The translations under genes and the position numbers were made by a program. From JBBROS01 sp965213855 (lineage in GTDB: Bacteria > Pseudomonadota > Alphaproteobacteria > Acetobacterales > Acetobacteraceae): 64,000 bases of DNA. The notes under the pieces were generated by a model, which was given only the letters and a program-made list of their open reading frames with translations, did no database searches and was not told where the DNA came from. Shown in pieces: positions 38,081 through 46,632 of the stretch (its first letter is position 1; the number at the start of each line of letters is the position of its first letter). The stretch covers positions 1-64,000 of the forward strand of contig CBDCAA010000008.1 in the NCBI GenBank assembly GCA_965213855.1, written 5' to 3'.

Positions 38081-38883
38081 CGGACGGAAGCCCGGCTGAC
38101 CGCAGTCCGATGGGCCGTGGCGATCGCGTCCAAAAGGGCCGGGTGCACGCCTTGCTGCCTCAGTGTGTCGATCCCTATCACCGCGGGCACACCGCACGCC
38201 GCGAAGGCATGCGGCAGTCGCGAGGGCTGAACCATGAGGCCGCCCCGCTCCGCGTCGGGCCACAGCATGAAGGGTCCGGCCATCGTGCCGAGTACCTCCA
38301 TGCAGTTGGGGGAGATCGCAATGGCGGCCGGGCTGACCGCCGCCAGATAGAGGTCGCGCAATGCTTGGGACCCCACCATGCCAAGCGGGGTCTCGTCCAA
38401 GGCTCGCTCGACGGTTGCTGTCTGGAGGAGGCGTTTGGGCAGCAGCGCGGACCAGTTGGGCGGTCGGCCCGTGCGCAGGTCGTAGGTCAAGGCGATAGTC
38501 TCGGCATTGGGGTATGCGCCGTCGCAATCGGCATAGTCCTCCGCGACCAGCACCAGGTAGCCTGGCCCCTTCATCGTGACAGCGATGCGGCGGGTCCACC
38601 CGAGCATTCGGCCCGGATCCGAACCGGTGCCGGCCGGGAGGTCTGTGGCCCCAGGGCGGTCGATCTGCAGGCGGCACTCTTCGGCTGCGGTCCTTGCTCG
38701 AGCATCCGCAGCCACCAGCGCCTGATTGATGCGCGCGGCTTGCGGTTCGCCGGGGGCAAGCCGGGGGAACGCAGCACCCTTGGCCACGATGTCCGGCTGC
38801 GGGATTAAGCAAACCCCCTCCGCCGCCGACGCGCCCCCCGCGGCCAGCAAGAGGCACAAGGCCGACGCCAGGCTGAGCCTCAT
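38077..38883 (-). CDS. Secreted protein of unknown family (DUF3298-like shape)
   Basis: 268 residues from ATG 38883, beginning with a signal peptide (LSLASALCLLLAAGGASA). The mature part has Cys residues near the start, middle and end (GVCLIPQPDI; EECRLQID; EDYADCDGAYPN), a TYDLRTGRPPNWSALLP segment and a C-terminal GVPAVIGIDTLRQQG. This pattern resembles DUF3298/RsiV-like periplasmic domains, but I am not sure. In-frame starts at 38940 and 38982 exist without a better site. It is coupled to the downstream secreted gene. Confidence 0.6.
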   Translation of the reverse strand: MRLSLASALCLLLAAGGASAAEGVCLIPQPDIVAKGAAFPRLAPGEPQAARINQALVAADARARTAAEECRLQIDRPGATDLPAGTGSDPGRMLGWTRRIAVTMKGPGYLVLVAEDYADCDGAYPNAETIALTYDLRTGRPPNWSALLPKRLLQTATVERALDETPLGMVGSQALRDLYLAAVSPAAIAISPNCMEVLGTMAGPFMLWPDAERGGLMVQPSRLPHAFAACGVPAVIGIDTLRQQGVHPALLDAIATAHRTAVSRASVR

Positions 38884-39359
38884 GACCGCTGGCCGACGCT
38901 TTGCCGATAGGCCGACGAGGACGTCGATGCGATAACGCATCAATGAGGTTCCGGTCGAAAGATAGCTCTCCAACCACTTCATCTTGGCCTCAAGGGATGC
39001 TCATGTCCGGCCGAGCCTCCAGTGTTCGCGGGTGCTAGTTCCAGCGGTAGAACAGGCCGCAACCCGACGCAACGGGCATCGGGAAGGGGTGCGAGACGTA
39101 GAAACCCGTGGAATGGCCGTTGCTCGTTCTGCACGTCCGTCGCCGCCTTTTTGGCTGCGTAGGGGGCCGCAGCGCCAAGGTCAGGACCGCAGCGCACGCA
39201 GCGCATCGACTTCCTGGCTCTCTGCACCGGTGCCAAAGACGATGCGCAAGACGACGTCTTGTTAGGCTGATGCTAGCATCGGTGCCTGGCCTATGACACC
39301 GTCGGCATCGCCCGAGTGTTCAGGGCCCGCCTGACAATCCAGCACTGGAATGATGCACG
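38884..39359. other. Divergent intergenic region, nothing recognised
   Basis: It lies between two divergent secreted-protein genes and probably holds both promoters. The upstream extension of the minus-strand frame (38884-38982) is open but has no family resemblance. Confidence 0.4.
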
Positions 39360-40106
39360 ATGAACCACCAACCTGCCCCAGTTCCAACCCGGTTCTCGGT
39401 GCCGGTCTGGTCGGGTGCCGCCCTGATGGCGTTGGTGGTCGGGTTCGCTGCCCTGCCGTCGGTGGCGCAGCCGGCCGGTGCCCCTGAATATGAATGCGAC
39501 CGCCTGGCGCAGCCGCCGCGGCAGACGATGGGACGCCTGCCGGCCTTCGCCGAGGGAGTCGGCTACGCAACTTTGCGGGCAGGCCCGGCAAGGGCGGCGT
39601 GCGCCCAGGCCATGACGGAAGCGCCCACCGAGATGCGCTTTGTGGCCTATGCGGCGCGCGCGGCCGACAAGGGCGGGGACCCGCGAGAGGCCGCGCGGCT
39701 GTATCGCACCGCCGCGGAGGGGGGCAACGCGCTGGCCCAGAACAACCTCGCCGCCATGCTCGAGGCCGGGGAGGGCGCGTTGCCGCGTAACCCGCAGGAA
39801 GCGGCCCGGCTTTATAGGTCGGCGGCCGACCAGGGCTTCCCGGCCGGACAGGCGAACCTCGGCACACTCTACGCCTTCGGGCGGGGTGGACTGGCGCGGG
39901 ACGATCGGGAGGCGGTGCGGTTGTTCCAGATGGCGGCTGAGCAGGAGGATGCGCAGGCCCAAACCGGCCTGGGCGTGATGTATGCAGAAGGCCGGGGCGG
40001 CCTGCCGCGCGACAACAAGGAGGCGGCGCGGATGTGGCGGCTCGCGGCCGACCAGGGGAGCGTGGAAGCGCGCAACAACCTTCGCAAAATGGGCGTTCGC
40101 AACTAG
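39360..40106 (+). CDS. Secreted Sel1-repeat protein
   Basis: 248 residues with an N-terminal signal or anchor (SGAALMALVVGFAALPSVAQ). Four Sel1 repeats follow from about residue 95: DPREAARLYRTAAEGGNALA, NPQEAARLYRSAADQGFPAG, DDREAVRLFQMAAEQEDAQA and DNKEAARMWRLAADQGSVEA, each ending in an LG-MY-like or NL helix. Sel1 arrays are protein-binding scaffolds, often in envelope stress or cell-cycle signalling. Its location between the coupled secreted genes and the caspase-OmpA operon suggests a common function. Confidence 0.85.
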   Translation: MNHQPAPVPTRFSVPVWSGAALMALVVGFAALPSVAQPAGAPEYECDRLAQPPRQTMGRLPAFAEGVGYATLRAGPARAACAQAMTEAPTEMRFVAYAARAADKGGDPREAARLYRTAAEGGNALAQNNLAAMLEAGEGALPRNPQEAARLYRSAADQGFPAGQANLGTLYAFGRGGLARDDREAVRLFQMAAEQEDAQAQTGLGVMYAEGRGGLPRDNKEAARMWRLAADQGSVEARNNLRKMGVRN

Positions 40107-40137
40107 GCGCCGATTGTCCACTAGGCCCCGCGATCCC

Positions 40138-40365
40138 TTGCAGTCCCGGACGGCCAGGGCAACCCGCGGGCTGGTCGCGATCATGGTTGGGCTGGCCCTT
40201 TTTGCGATTGCGGCAACGCAGGCACACGAGGTCTGGCAGGGGCCGAGCGTCGAGCGCCGGGATCGCCCTGGGTTGCTGGCGCAAGGGACGATCGCTCTCG
40301 TGGAGACGTCGGGCGGCGAGTTTTCCGCGATGAGGAGCCATTACGATTATCCAACTATCGAATGA
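40138..40365 (+). CDS. Small single-pass membrane protein (uncertain)
   Basis: A TTG start at 40138 would give 75 residues with one hydrophobic segment (GLVAIMVGLALFAIAATQA), then a short polar tail (GTIALVETSGGEFSAMRSHY). It follows the Sel1 gene by 31 bases on the same strand. An internal ATG at 40183 would remove the charged N-terminus. No family is recognised; the call rests on the signal-like segment and position. The rest, 40366-40534, contains nothing clear. Confidence 0.35.
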   Translation: MQSRTARATRGLVAIMVGLALFAIAATQAHEVWQGPSVERRDRPGLLAQGTIALVETSGGEFSAMRSHYDYPTIE

Positions 40366-40534
40366 GGCGACTATGCAGCGTGTCACCGCGCCGATTGCGT
40401 TGCCGGACCTGCCGCGGCTAGAGACGCAGGACGTTGACCGCCTTCGGCCCACGATGACGACCGGGCAGCATGGCTTTCCACACCAGGGCTGACCAACGAA
40501 TAGGCCGCGGCATGAGCCTGGCCCGATGTGGATG

Positions 40535-42217
40535 TCAGCGGCATTGCGTGGCCAGCTTCACGCGGTCGGCTTCCGGCAGGCTCTCGCCGAGTTGCGCCTG
40601 TTCCAGGATACGCGCGCAGCGGCCGCTGCTTCCTCCGACCGGGGGGCCGGGCCGGGCCGGGCCGGTCGCCGCTCGCGTCGGACCGGGTTGCACCCCGTGC
40701 ACCGCATAAGCGGCCAAGTCGGCCCTCATGCTTGGATCGAGCGTCAAGGCGGCGCTTACCGCAGCGAGGTAGTCGTCCGTGCGCTCAACCTGCGGTCTGG
40801 CCTTGGAAAGCAGTTTGCCGGCTCCGAGCATGACCGCGAGCAGCCTCTCTCCATCGGGGCGACCCGTCGCGAGGGGCAGAAGAACGCGCGCGTTACCCCT
40901 CTCGGCTGTGATGTGATCGGGCTGGACGTGTTGCACGGTGCCATCAGGCAGATAGATGTCGAGCCCGATCGGGCTCGCGACCCCACCGCGCACCAGGACC
41001 GAAACGTGCTCACTGCTGTCGTACGTGCGGCGCGGCAGAACCAGCATTGCCCCAGCACCGCCCTCACGTGCCTGACGCACCGGCCCTGAAAGGGCGGTCA
41101 AAACTGCGCAGGAAAATCCCGGAAGCGTTTCGACTTCTGACCGCATGGAGCGTAGGCCGCGCACAGGCCCGGCCGGCTTCGGCAGCCCGTCCAAGTTTGC
41201 GCCTGAAGCGGCCAGACCGGTGATGACGGTCTCCCGGCCGTTCTGATGGGCGTCCAGCACCGCGCAGCTCCCTGCCATGGCCAGGACGCGCAGACGCTCG
41301 GCGATGCCCGTTGGTGCGGGCTGGGCGGGCTGGGCCGGCTCGGACTGTGCCGGCTCGCGGGCGGGCGGATCGGGCGGGGGCGCCATGCCAGCCACCTGAG
41401 CAGCCGGCGGCAACACCGGAGCGGGTGTCGTCGACGGCTGGGCGAAGAAGAAGTCGCCGTCGATCGGCGAACTTGACACCCAAGGCAGCTGGCTGTTGCC
41501 GGTCTCACGCTTGACCTGCAACCCCACGCGGTTGAACAGCCGAAAGATGTCGAGGCCCGGCTGCTTCATGTTGGAGGCGAGGGCGATGGTGTAGGGGCTG
41601 TTTGCCCCGTCGCCGTCCGCCGCCACGGCTCCGGGCTGGGTGGCGTATGAGATCAGCGTGCCTTCCGGCGCTCGCATCTCGGCGAGCCCCGCTTGCAGGG
41701 CACGCAGCCCGCGCGAGGCAAAAGGATTATTGCGACAGGCGTCGAGCAGAACGATGTTGAGCCTTGTCCCAGCCCCGTCCATCTGCCGAAGCACCAGATC
41801 TGCGTCCACCATCTGGAAGTCCAAGTCCTGCGGCCGGGCCGGATTGGCATCCACCGGAACCAACCAGTTCACCCCCTGTACCTGCAGCCCGTGGCCGGAG
41901 TAGTAGAACAGCCCGACCTCGGCCCCGGTCAAGGCACGGCCGAAATCCTGAACGGCCTGGGAGAGGTGCGCCCGGTCCAGATCAATCTGCGGTCCGCCGT
42001 TCACCAACGTGAACCCGAGCGACTGCAACGTGGCGGCAATCAGCCGGGCATCGTTGGATGCGTTTGGCAGGCGGTCCACGCTGCGATACTGGCCGTTGCC
42101 AATCACGAGCGCCACACGCTTGCCGCCCGGCGTCATCTCGGCTCGTGCCGGAGCGGCCGGGCCGAGAACCGCCGCCGACACGGCCACAATCAGGAGCATG
42201 AACGCTCCGTGCATCAT
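40535..42217 (-). CDS. Secreted caspase-like (peptidase C14) protein with C-terminal DUF4384-like domain
   Basis: 560 residues from ATG 42217. A signal peptide (FMLLIVAVSAAVLGPAAPARA) precedes a caspase fold: KRVALVIGNGQYRSVDRLPN, catalytic His 109 in LFYYSGHGLQ and catalytic Cys 161 in IVLLDACRNNPF. A Pro/Ala-rich linker (about 275-320) leads to a Cys-containing domain (GSCAVLDAHQNGRETVITGL) and a DUF4384-like beta domain (SSEHVSVLVRGGVASPIGLD). It ends in a short Cys-containing helix. It would act as a periplasmic protease of metacaspase/orthocaspase type, cutting after basic residues. Start and upstream stop overlap (ATGA) with the OmpA-lipoprotein gene. Confidence 0.88.
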   Translation of the reverse strand: MMHGAFMLLIVAVSAAVLGPAAPARAEMTPGGKRVALVIGNGQYRSVDRLPNASNDARLIAATLQSLGFTLVNGGPQIDLDRAHLSQAVQDFGRALTGAEVGLFYYSGHGLQVQGVNWLVPVDANPARPQDLDFQMVDADLVLRQMDGAGTRLNIVLLDACRNNPFASRGLRALQAGLAEMRAPEGTLISYATQPGAVAADGDGANSPYTIALASNMKQPGLDIFRLFNRVGLQVKRETGNSQLPWVSSSPIDGDFFFAQPSTTPAPVLPPAAQVAGMAPPPDPPAREPAQSEPAQPAQPAPTGIAERLRVLAMAGSCAVLDAHQNGRETVITGLAASGANLDGLPKPAGPVRGLRSMRSEVETLPGFSCAVLTALSGPVRQAREGGAGAMLVLPRRTYDSSEHVSVLVRGGVASPIGLDIYLPDGTVQHVQPDHITAERGNARVLLPLATGRPDGERLLAVMLGAGKLLSKARPQVERTDDYLAAVSAALTLDPSMRADLAAYAVHGVQPGPTRAATGPARPGPPVGGSSGRCARILEQAQLGESLPEADRVKLATQCR

Positions 42218-43404
42218 GTGCAGGACGCGATCACTTTGAACTCCACCCGCCGATCCAGAGCGTCGCTGGCATTGTCTGCATTGGTTCCCACCATTGGTTG
42301 CTTGGCCCCTGCTCCTGCGGCCACCAAGTGACCGCGCAGCGCCCCTGCATCTTGCTCCAGCCGCGACTTCACGTACTCGGCCCGTAGCACTGAAAGGCGT
42401 TCGTTCAAGGCCGGAGAACCGGACGCGCTCGTGTGTCCCGTCACCTCGAGGCAGGCAGTCGATTGCGCGCTCCGAGCTGCGATCTGCTGGAGCCACATGT
42501 TGTATCCGCCGCTCACCTGCGGGTCGGCCACGAAGGCCGTCGAGGCTGGGCGGAACAGCAGCTTGACTGCCAGACGGTTCGCTCGGAGCCCGTAGCTCAC
42601 CAGGTCGCCAAACGCGGCCGACGCCAGTTGTTGTTGGCCAAGCTTGCTTTCGGCAAGATACAACCCGTTAAGGACCCGCAACTGTTCACCCGTGGGCGTG
42701 TTCCGGGCGTTGCGATACAACTCGAGCGCTTCCCGAAACCGCCCAGCGTCGTAGGCATCGACGGCCTGGGCGATCACTGACGCAGTGACAATGCCATTGA
42801 GGTAAGCCTGCGGAATGGGATCGCCGATCTTGGTCGCCTGGCAGGTTGCGACATAGGCCTTGATGCCTGCATCCTCGGTCCACACCGGCGCGTCCGCAAA
42901 CGCCCGCTTGGGCGTGCTGTCGATACCGCCCGGTGTGGCGAACACGACCCGCTTGGCCACGATCTTGCCGCCAGCAAGATCGGCTAAAACCAGGCAGAAC
43001 CGGTATTGCTCCCGAGTGCCCGTGGCCTGGTTCCGCGCGTCGACCGGCGTGAACGTTCCCACCATGACAAGCGGCATACGAGAAACGGACGCGGGGCTGA
43101 AGGGCTCGACCTGCAGTTGCGGATAGCGATTGCGGGCGAGGTCAGCCAGGCGCACTGCGAGCGCCTGGGTGCTGGCGGACTGCTCGCCGGTCACGCCGTT
43201 GACTAGCGGGTCGATGACCACCGTGTGTGGCCCCAACGACACCGCTGCCGAAAACACGGCGTCGCCTGCGGTGAGGACGGCCTGGTCGAACGAAACAGGC
43301 GGGGATGGAGGCGCCGGTACGGAGGCGGCCGCCGTACCGCCTGGCGGTTGCGCGCTACAGCCGGCCAGCAGAGCCGTGACGATAGCAGCGAAACCCTTCT
43401 TCAT
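42214..43404 (-). CDS. Lipoprotein with FlgO/CsgG-like, TPR-like and C-terminal OmpA domains
   Basis: 396 residues. It begins with a lipoprotein signal (IVTALLAGC). Residues about 35-190 resemble FlgO-type domains (VVIDPLVNGVTGEQSASTQA; MPLVMVGTFTPVDARN). A helical repeat segment follows (AVDAYDAGRFREALELYRNA). The C-terminal OmpA-like domain (about 275-395) has CLEVTGHTSASGSPALNERL and RAEYVKSRL, then ALDRRVEFKV, the peptidoglycan-binding pattern. It would tether the module to the outer membrane and cell wall. It is coupled to the caspase gene by a 4-base overlap. Confidence 0.85.
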   Translation of the reverse strand: MKKGFAAIVTALLAGCSAQPPGGTAAASVPAPPSPPVSFDQAVLTAGDAVFSAAVSLGPHTVVIDPLVNGVTGEQSASTQALAVRLADLARNRYPQLQVEPFSPASVSRMPLVMVGTFTPVDARNQATGTREQYRFCLVLADLAGGKIVAKRVVFATPGGIDSTPKRAFADAPVWTEDAGIKAYVATCQATKIGDPIPQAYLNGIVTASVIAQAVDAYDAGRFREALELYRNARNTPTGEQLRVLNGLYLAESKLGQQQLASAAFGDLVSYGLRANRLAVKLLFRPASTAFVADPQVSGGYNMWLQQIAARSAQSTACLEVTGHTSASGSPALNERLSVLRAEYVKSRLEQDAGALRGHLVAAGAGAKQPMVGTNADNASDALDRRVEFKVIASCT

Positions 43405-43556
43405 GACAGGACGCCCTCCGGTATTTGGCTTACCGTAACATTAAGGAACCGGAATCTCCCAGGCGTTCTGAAGGTCTCGGTCGGTTTGACGGACGCTCAC
43501 CGCAAAGGGCGCCGGATCGCGGTGGCCTCCGTCGAGCTTGATCTCTGGCGGAGGGA

Positions 43557-44105
43557 TTAGCCGCCCAGGTTGATGACCGTGACCCGCCGGTTGCGCGGCT
43601 GAGCCACGTTGGGGCCGGTCGGAACCACCAGTTCCTCCTGTCCCATGCCCACGGCGTCCACCTTGGCTCGATCCACCCCCCACGTGAGCGCGAGATAGTC
43701 GACCACCGCAGCAGCCCGCCGCTTTGACAGTATCCTGTTCATGTCAGGCAGGCCGACCGTGTCCGTATGGCCTTCGATGCGGAACCGGTAACGGGCCAGG
43801 CTCGTGCTGCTCAAAGCTTGGCCTAGCTCATCAAGCGTCCGCATCGCGCTCAGACTCAGATCGGCCGATCCAGAAACGAAGTTCACCGTCAGGTTGAGCG
43901 CTGGCGTCCGGAAGGCGGTTGCCTGCCCTGGCGTGGCAGTCTCGCTGGGCTCGGGTTCGACCAGGTGGATGCCGCGGGAGACCCGGGGCGGATCCGTCGG
44001 TGTCAACGCTCTAATGATCTGGTCAGCCGACGGGCTCTGGGCCAGGACTAACTTCGCCATTACAACTGTTCCAAGCCAGGTAAAGGAGAGAACGCGACGA
44101 AGCAT
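43557..44105 (-). CDS. Secreted OmpA-domain protein
   Basis: 182 residues: signal peptide (FTWLGTVVMAKLVLAQ), a short linker, then an OmpA-like domain: LNLTVNFVSGSADLSLSAMR, FRIEGHTDTVGLPDMNRILS, RRAAAVVDYLALTWGVDRAK and PRNRRVTVINL. It binds peptidoglycan in the periplasm. It is the first gene of the minus-strand OmpA-OmpA-caspase run, 152 bases ahead of the lipoprotein gene, which probably leaves room for an internal promoter or weak terminator. Confidence 0.88.
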   Translation of the reverse strand: MLRRVLSFTWLGTVVMAKLVLAQSPSADQIIRALTPTDPPRVSRGIHLVEPEPSETATPGQATAFRTPALNLTVNFVSGSADLSLSAMRTLDELGQALSSTSLARYRFRIEGHTDTVGLPDMNRILSKRRAAAVVDYLALTWGVDRAKVDAVGMGQEELVVPTGPNVAQPRNRRVTVINLGG

Positions 44106-44214
44106 TACACTTCCGCCCGAATGTGGTTGAACCCGCTGGTCTGCACTACAACTGAAAGCTTGGTCCTGTTTAGAGGAGACACTAGGACCCGTTCTCCTAC
44201 CGTGTCATTCTAAT

Positions 44215-44379
44215 TCAGTTGGGATCCGTTGCCGAGAGCGCGTAGCCGCGGTCATAGGTTCCGGCCTGCTGCTCCGGCAGCAGCGAGAGATCCACAGCCC
44301 CGGCGGCCTGGGCTGGCACGACCGCCGCTGCCGCAGCGCCCGCCAGCAGGATGCGCCGTCCCAGTCGACGCGCTTGCAT
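44215..44379 (-). pseudogene. Truncated Tat-signal protein
   Basis: From ATG 44379 the minus strand encodes a twin-arginine-like signal (ARRLGRRILLAGAAAAAVVP) and about 30 further residues, then stops at 44215. Nothing in the mature part can be named. It looks like the 5' end of a secreted protein whose remainder was lost when the oxidoreductase fragment was joined. Confidence 0.4.
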
Positions 44380-44395
44380 ATCGTTCGGGGCATCG

Positions 44396-45350
44396 GTTGC
44401 GCGGGTGGAGGTGGTGGCTGCGGCCAGCCGGACAGAGGCGGCTTGCACGGCGTTCCACGATCGGTTTGGCTTTCCCGTCACCACGAACATCGATGGCGTG
44501 ATCGACAATCCGTCGATTGGGGCGGTGCTGGTGTTGACCCCGCCGGCGTCGCACGCATCGGTCGCGGAACGCTGTTTCGCTGCGGGCAAGCATGTGCTGG
44601 TGGAGAAACCGTTGGAGCTGACGTCGGCGCGCGGGGCGGCGCTGGTGGCGGCGGGGCGGGCGGCCGGGCTGCGGCTGGGTGTCGTGCTGCAACATCGCTT
44701 CCGCCCCGGCAGCCTGCGCCTGCGGGGCGCGCTGGCGGGCGGCGAACTAGGGACGGTCCTGGCCGCCGGCATGATGGTGCCCTGGTGACGACCGCAGCGC
44801 GACTACGACGACCCCGGCCGCGGCACGATGGCGCGGGATGGCGGCGGCGTGCTTCTGACCCAGGCGATCCATACGCTGGACCTGTTCCGCTCGCTGGTGG
44901 GCGTGTCGCGCGTCGAGGCAGCGCAGGTCATCACCACGGCCGCCCACAGCATGGAAACGGAGGACTTCACCTCGGCCCTACTGCTCCTCGGCAACGGCGT
45001 GCCGGGCACGCTGATGGCGACGACCGCGGCCTATCCCGGCCTCCCGGAACGGATCGAGGTCTGGGGCTCGAAGGGATCGGCCGTTCTGGCGGGCGGGGCG
45101 CTCCGGCTCAGCTGGATCGGGGGAGACACTGAAGTGATCGAGGCCGAGGGCGGCACGGGGGGCGGCGCAAACATGATGGACTTCCCTCACGACGCGCATC
45201 GAGCCGTGCTGGCGGACTTCGTCGACGCGATCGAGGCCGGGCGCGACCCTGGCGTAACGGGAGAAGAGGCGCTGGCCAGCCAGCGCCTCTTCGACGAGAT
45301 CCTCGCCGCAGCACACTGGGCAGAACATAGGACCCGGAACGGTGTGCACG
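44396..45350 (+). pseudogene. Gfo/Idh/MocA oxidoreductase, 5'-truncated and with an in-frame TGA
   Basis: The homology begins inside the Rossmann domain (VARVEVVAAASRTEAACTAF), so the GXGXXG part is lost. It continues VLVLTPPASHASVAERCFAA, GKHVLVEKPLEL with the conserved Glu-Lys-Pro, and LGVVLQHRFRPG. A TGA at 44786-44788 follows VPW, and the same frame goes on with RPQRDYDDPGRGTMARDGGG and VLLTQAIHTLDLF. The family has a Trp-rich run here (W-R-x-x-x-Y), so TGG to TGA is the simplest change. The C-terminal half is intact to about 45350. Confidence 0.8.
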
Positions 45351-45479
45351 TAGGATTGCGGCCGAGATTGAGGATTTCCGCCGCTCGGCTCTCTCGACCC
45401 AGGCGGCACATTCGCAGGGTCGTTCGGTTGGCTCGGAATATACAGCCAACCCAACAGTCCGCTCTCGGCCAGCTGCCGA

Positions 45480-45692
45480 TCATCCACCTTCGCCGACGAA
45501 GACGTCGGCTGGCGACAGCTCGATCGCGTGGCACGCCCGACCCGCCTGCTCGGCAGCGATCAACATCGTGACCGAGCCGCTGAACGGCTCGTAGACCGCC
45601 TGGCCCGGGCTGCTGTTGTTCTCCATCGGCCGGCGCATGCAATCGACCGGCTTCTGCGTCCCGTGCGATACCGGCCAGGCATAAGCCGTTGC
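45480..45692 (-). pseudogene. C-terminal fragment of a DNA methyltransferase
   Basis: The minus strand reads HGTQKPVDCMRRPMENNSSP, then GQAVYEPFSGSVTMLIAAEQ and AGRACHAIELSP before a TGA at 45480. This is the tail of beta-class N6/N4 methylases (TQKPVE-M-RP, then the SAM motif DPF-GSGTT, and E-P). The SAM motif is degraded: EPFSGSVT instead of DPFCGSGT. The upstream part with the catalytic DPPY motif is absent. Confidence 0.7.
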
Positions 45693-45778
45693 TTGAATAC
45701 ATTTTCAAGGCTTGGGCCTAAATCCCCCTACCCTCAAGCCTCGGAGACAAACGGCCGTTCAGAGAGCAAACCCGCGCT

Positions 45779-45844
45779 CGTTCGGCTAGCGCCAAACTGG
45801 AGCAGCGGTAGGAACTGGGTACCAACATTCTCTGGGGCCGGAGC
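45779..45844. repeat. 66-bp dispersed repeat, copy B
   Basis: Second copy of the repeat at 32825-32890, same orientation, about 92% identical by eye. A shorter echo (ATAGCGCCAAGCTGGCGCA) occurs at 45907-45925. The 45,700-46,080 zone has no supported gene. Confidence 0.7.
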
Positions 45845-46082
45845 TGGTCCGCGACTTGGTTTTGAGAAGCGCGTCGCCGATCCATGCCACGCCGTTACGG
45901 CCCGGATAGCGCCAAGCTGGCGCACGCCGCTTGCTCCCCCTGATTGGCGAGGCAAGCCAGCAATCCGAGAGCCAAAAACGGCAAAGCACCGGCTACGCAT
46001 ACAAGCAGCAGCACGAGCCTGGAAGGCGCAGCCTCGGGAGCCGAACGCTCCCACATTTGCCAGTCGATCCGACCAACGTGGC

Positions 46083-46364
46083 TCATGCCATGCACCGAGC
46101 ATCGATGATCTCAAAAACCGCGCCGACTTCATTCTGACGTGAACGCTGCATTCTGTGTGCGTCAAGTGTGGCCGCACCGTCACCATCACGGTCAGATAAT
46201 AGAAGCGCCGTGACGTCCTGCCAGAACGCCGCCCTCTGGTCGTCATAGCTCCAACACGCCCTCTCGTGCTGCGCTCTCGCGAAGTCGAGAGCCTTGCCTT
46301 GGCAGGCGTTCTGCAAACAGCGGCACATGTCTTCCGCAGACTCAACGAGAACACTCTCCGTCAT
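46083..46364 (-). CDS. Hypothetical cytoplasmic protein, 93 residues
   Basis: ATG 46364 is preceded by a strong GAAGGAGGG site at good spacing, which makes this more credible than the longer frame around it. The protein has a Cys-rich helix (EDMCRCLQNACQGKALDFAR) and a W-rich helix (ERACWSYDDQRAAFWQDV), no signal and no membrane segment. I do not recognise a family. The 46,365-46,632 gap to the next gene contains nothing clear. Confidence 0.5.
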   Translation of the reverse strand: MTESVLVESAEDMCRCLQNACQGKALDFARAQHERACWSYDDQRAAFWQDVTALLLSDRDGDGAATLDAHRMQRSRQNEVGAVFEIIDARCMA

Positions 46365-46632
46365 GGCACCCTCCTTCAATCCAGGCCAGCGAGGCAGCCT
46401 GCGATGGGTGTTGCCAGTCTGGCTGTGATGGGGGTCACACGGCCTCTCGATACTTGCTGTCCGGACCGTCTGAGAGTGAGACCGAGAACGCCATCGGTTT
46501 ATTCGCGCAGGGAGGTCCGGTTTTGCTCCGCTTGCCATCTCTTTCGACCAGAGCGATCCATGCGCCCACCCCATCCGGGGCTCGTCTCGGTAGCAGCGCC
46601 GGATCGTCCGGTGCCGTAAAGTAGAGACCGAG

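Noticed and set aside
39262..40452. 396-codon open frame on the minus strand
   Set aside because: Antisense of the Sel1-repeat gene; repeats in it mirror the Sel1 repeats.
40437..40500. Minus-strand GRHRGPKAVNVLRL followed by a stop, resembling the end of a cold-shock protein
   Set aside because: Only about 15 residues match and no nucleic-acid-binding motif is found upstream; too short to support.
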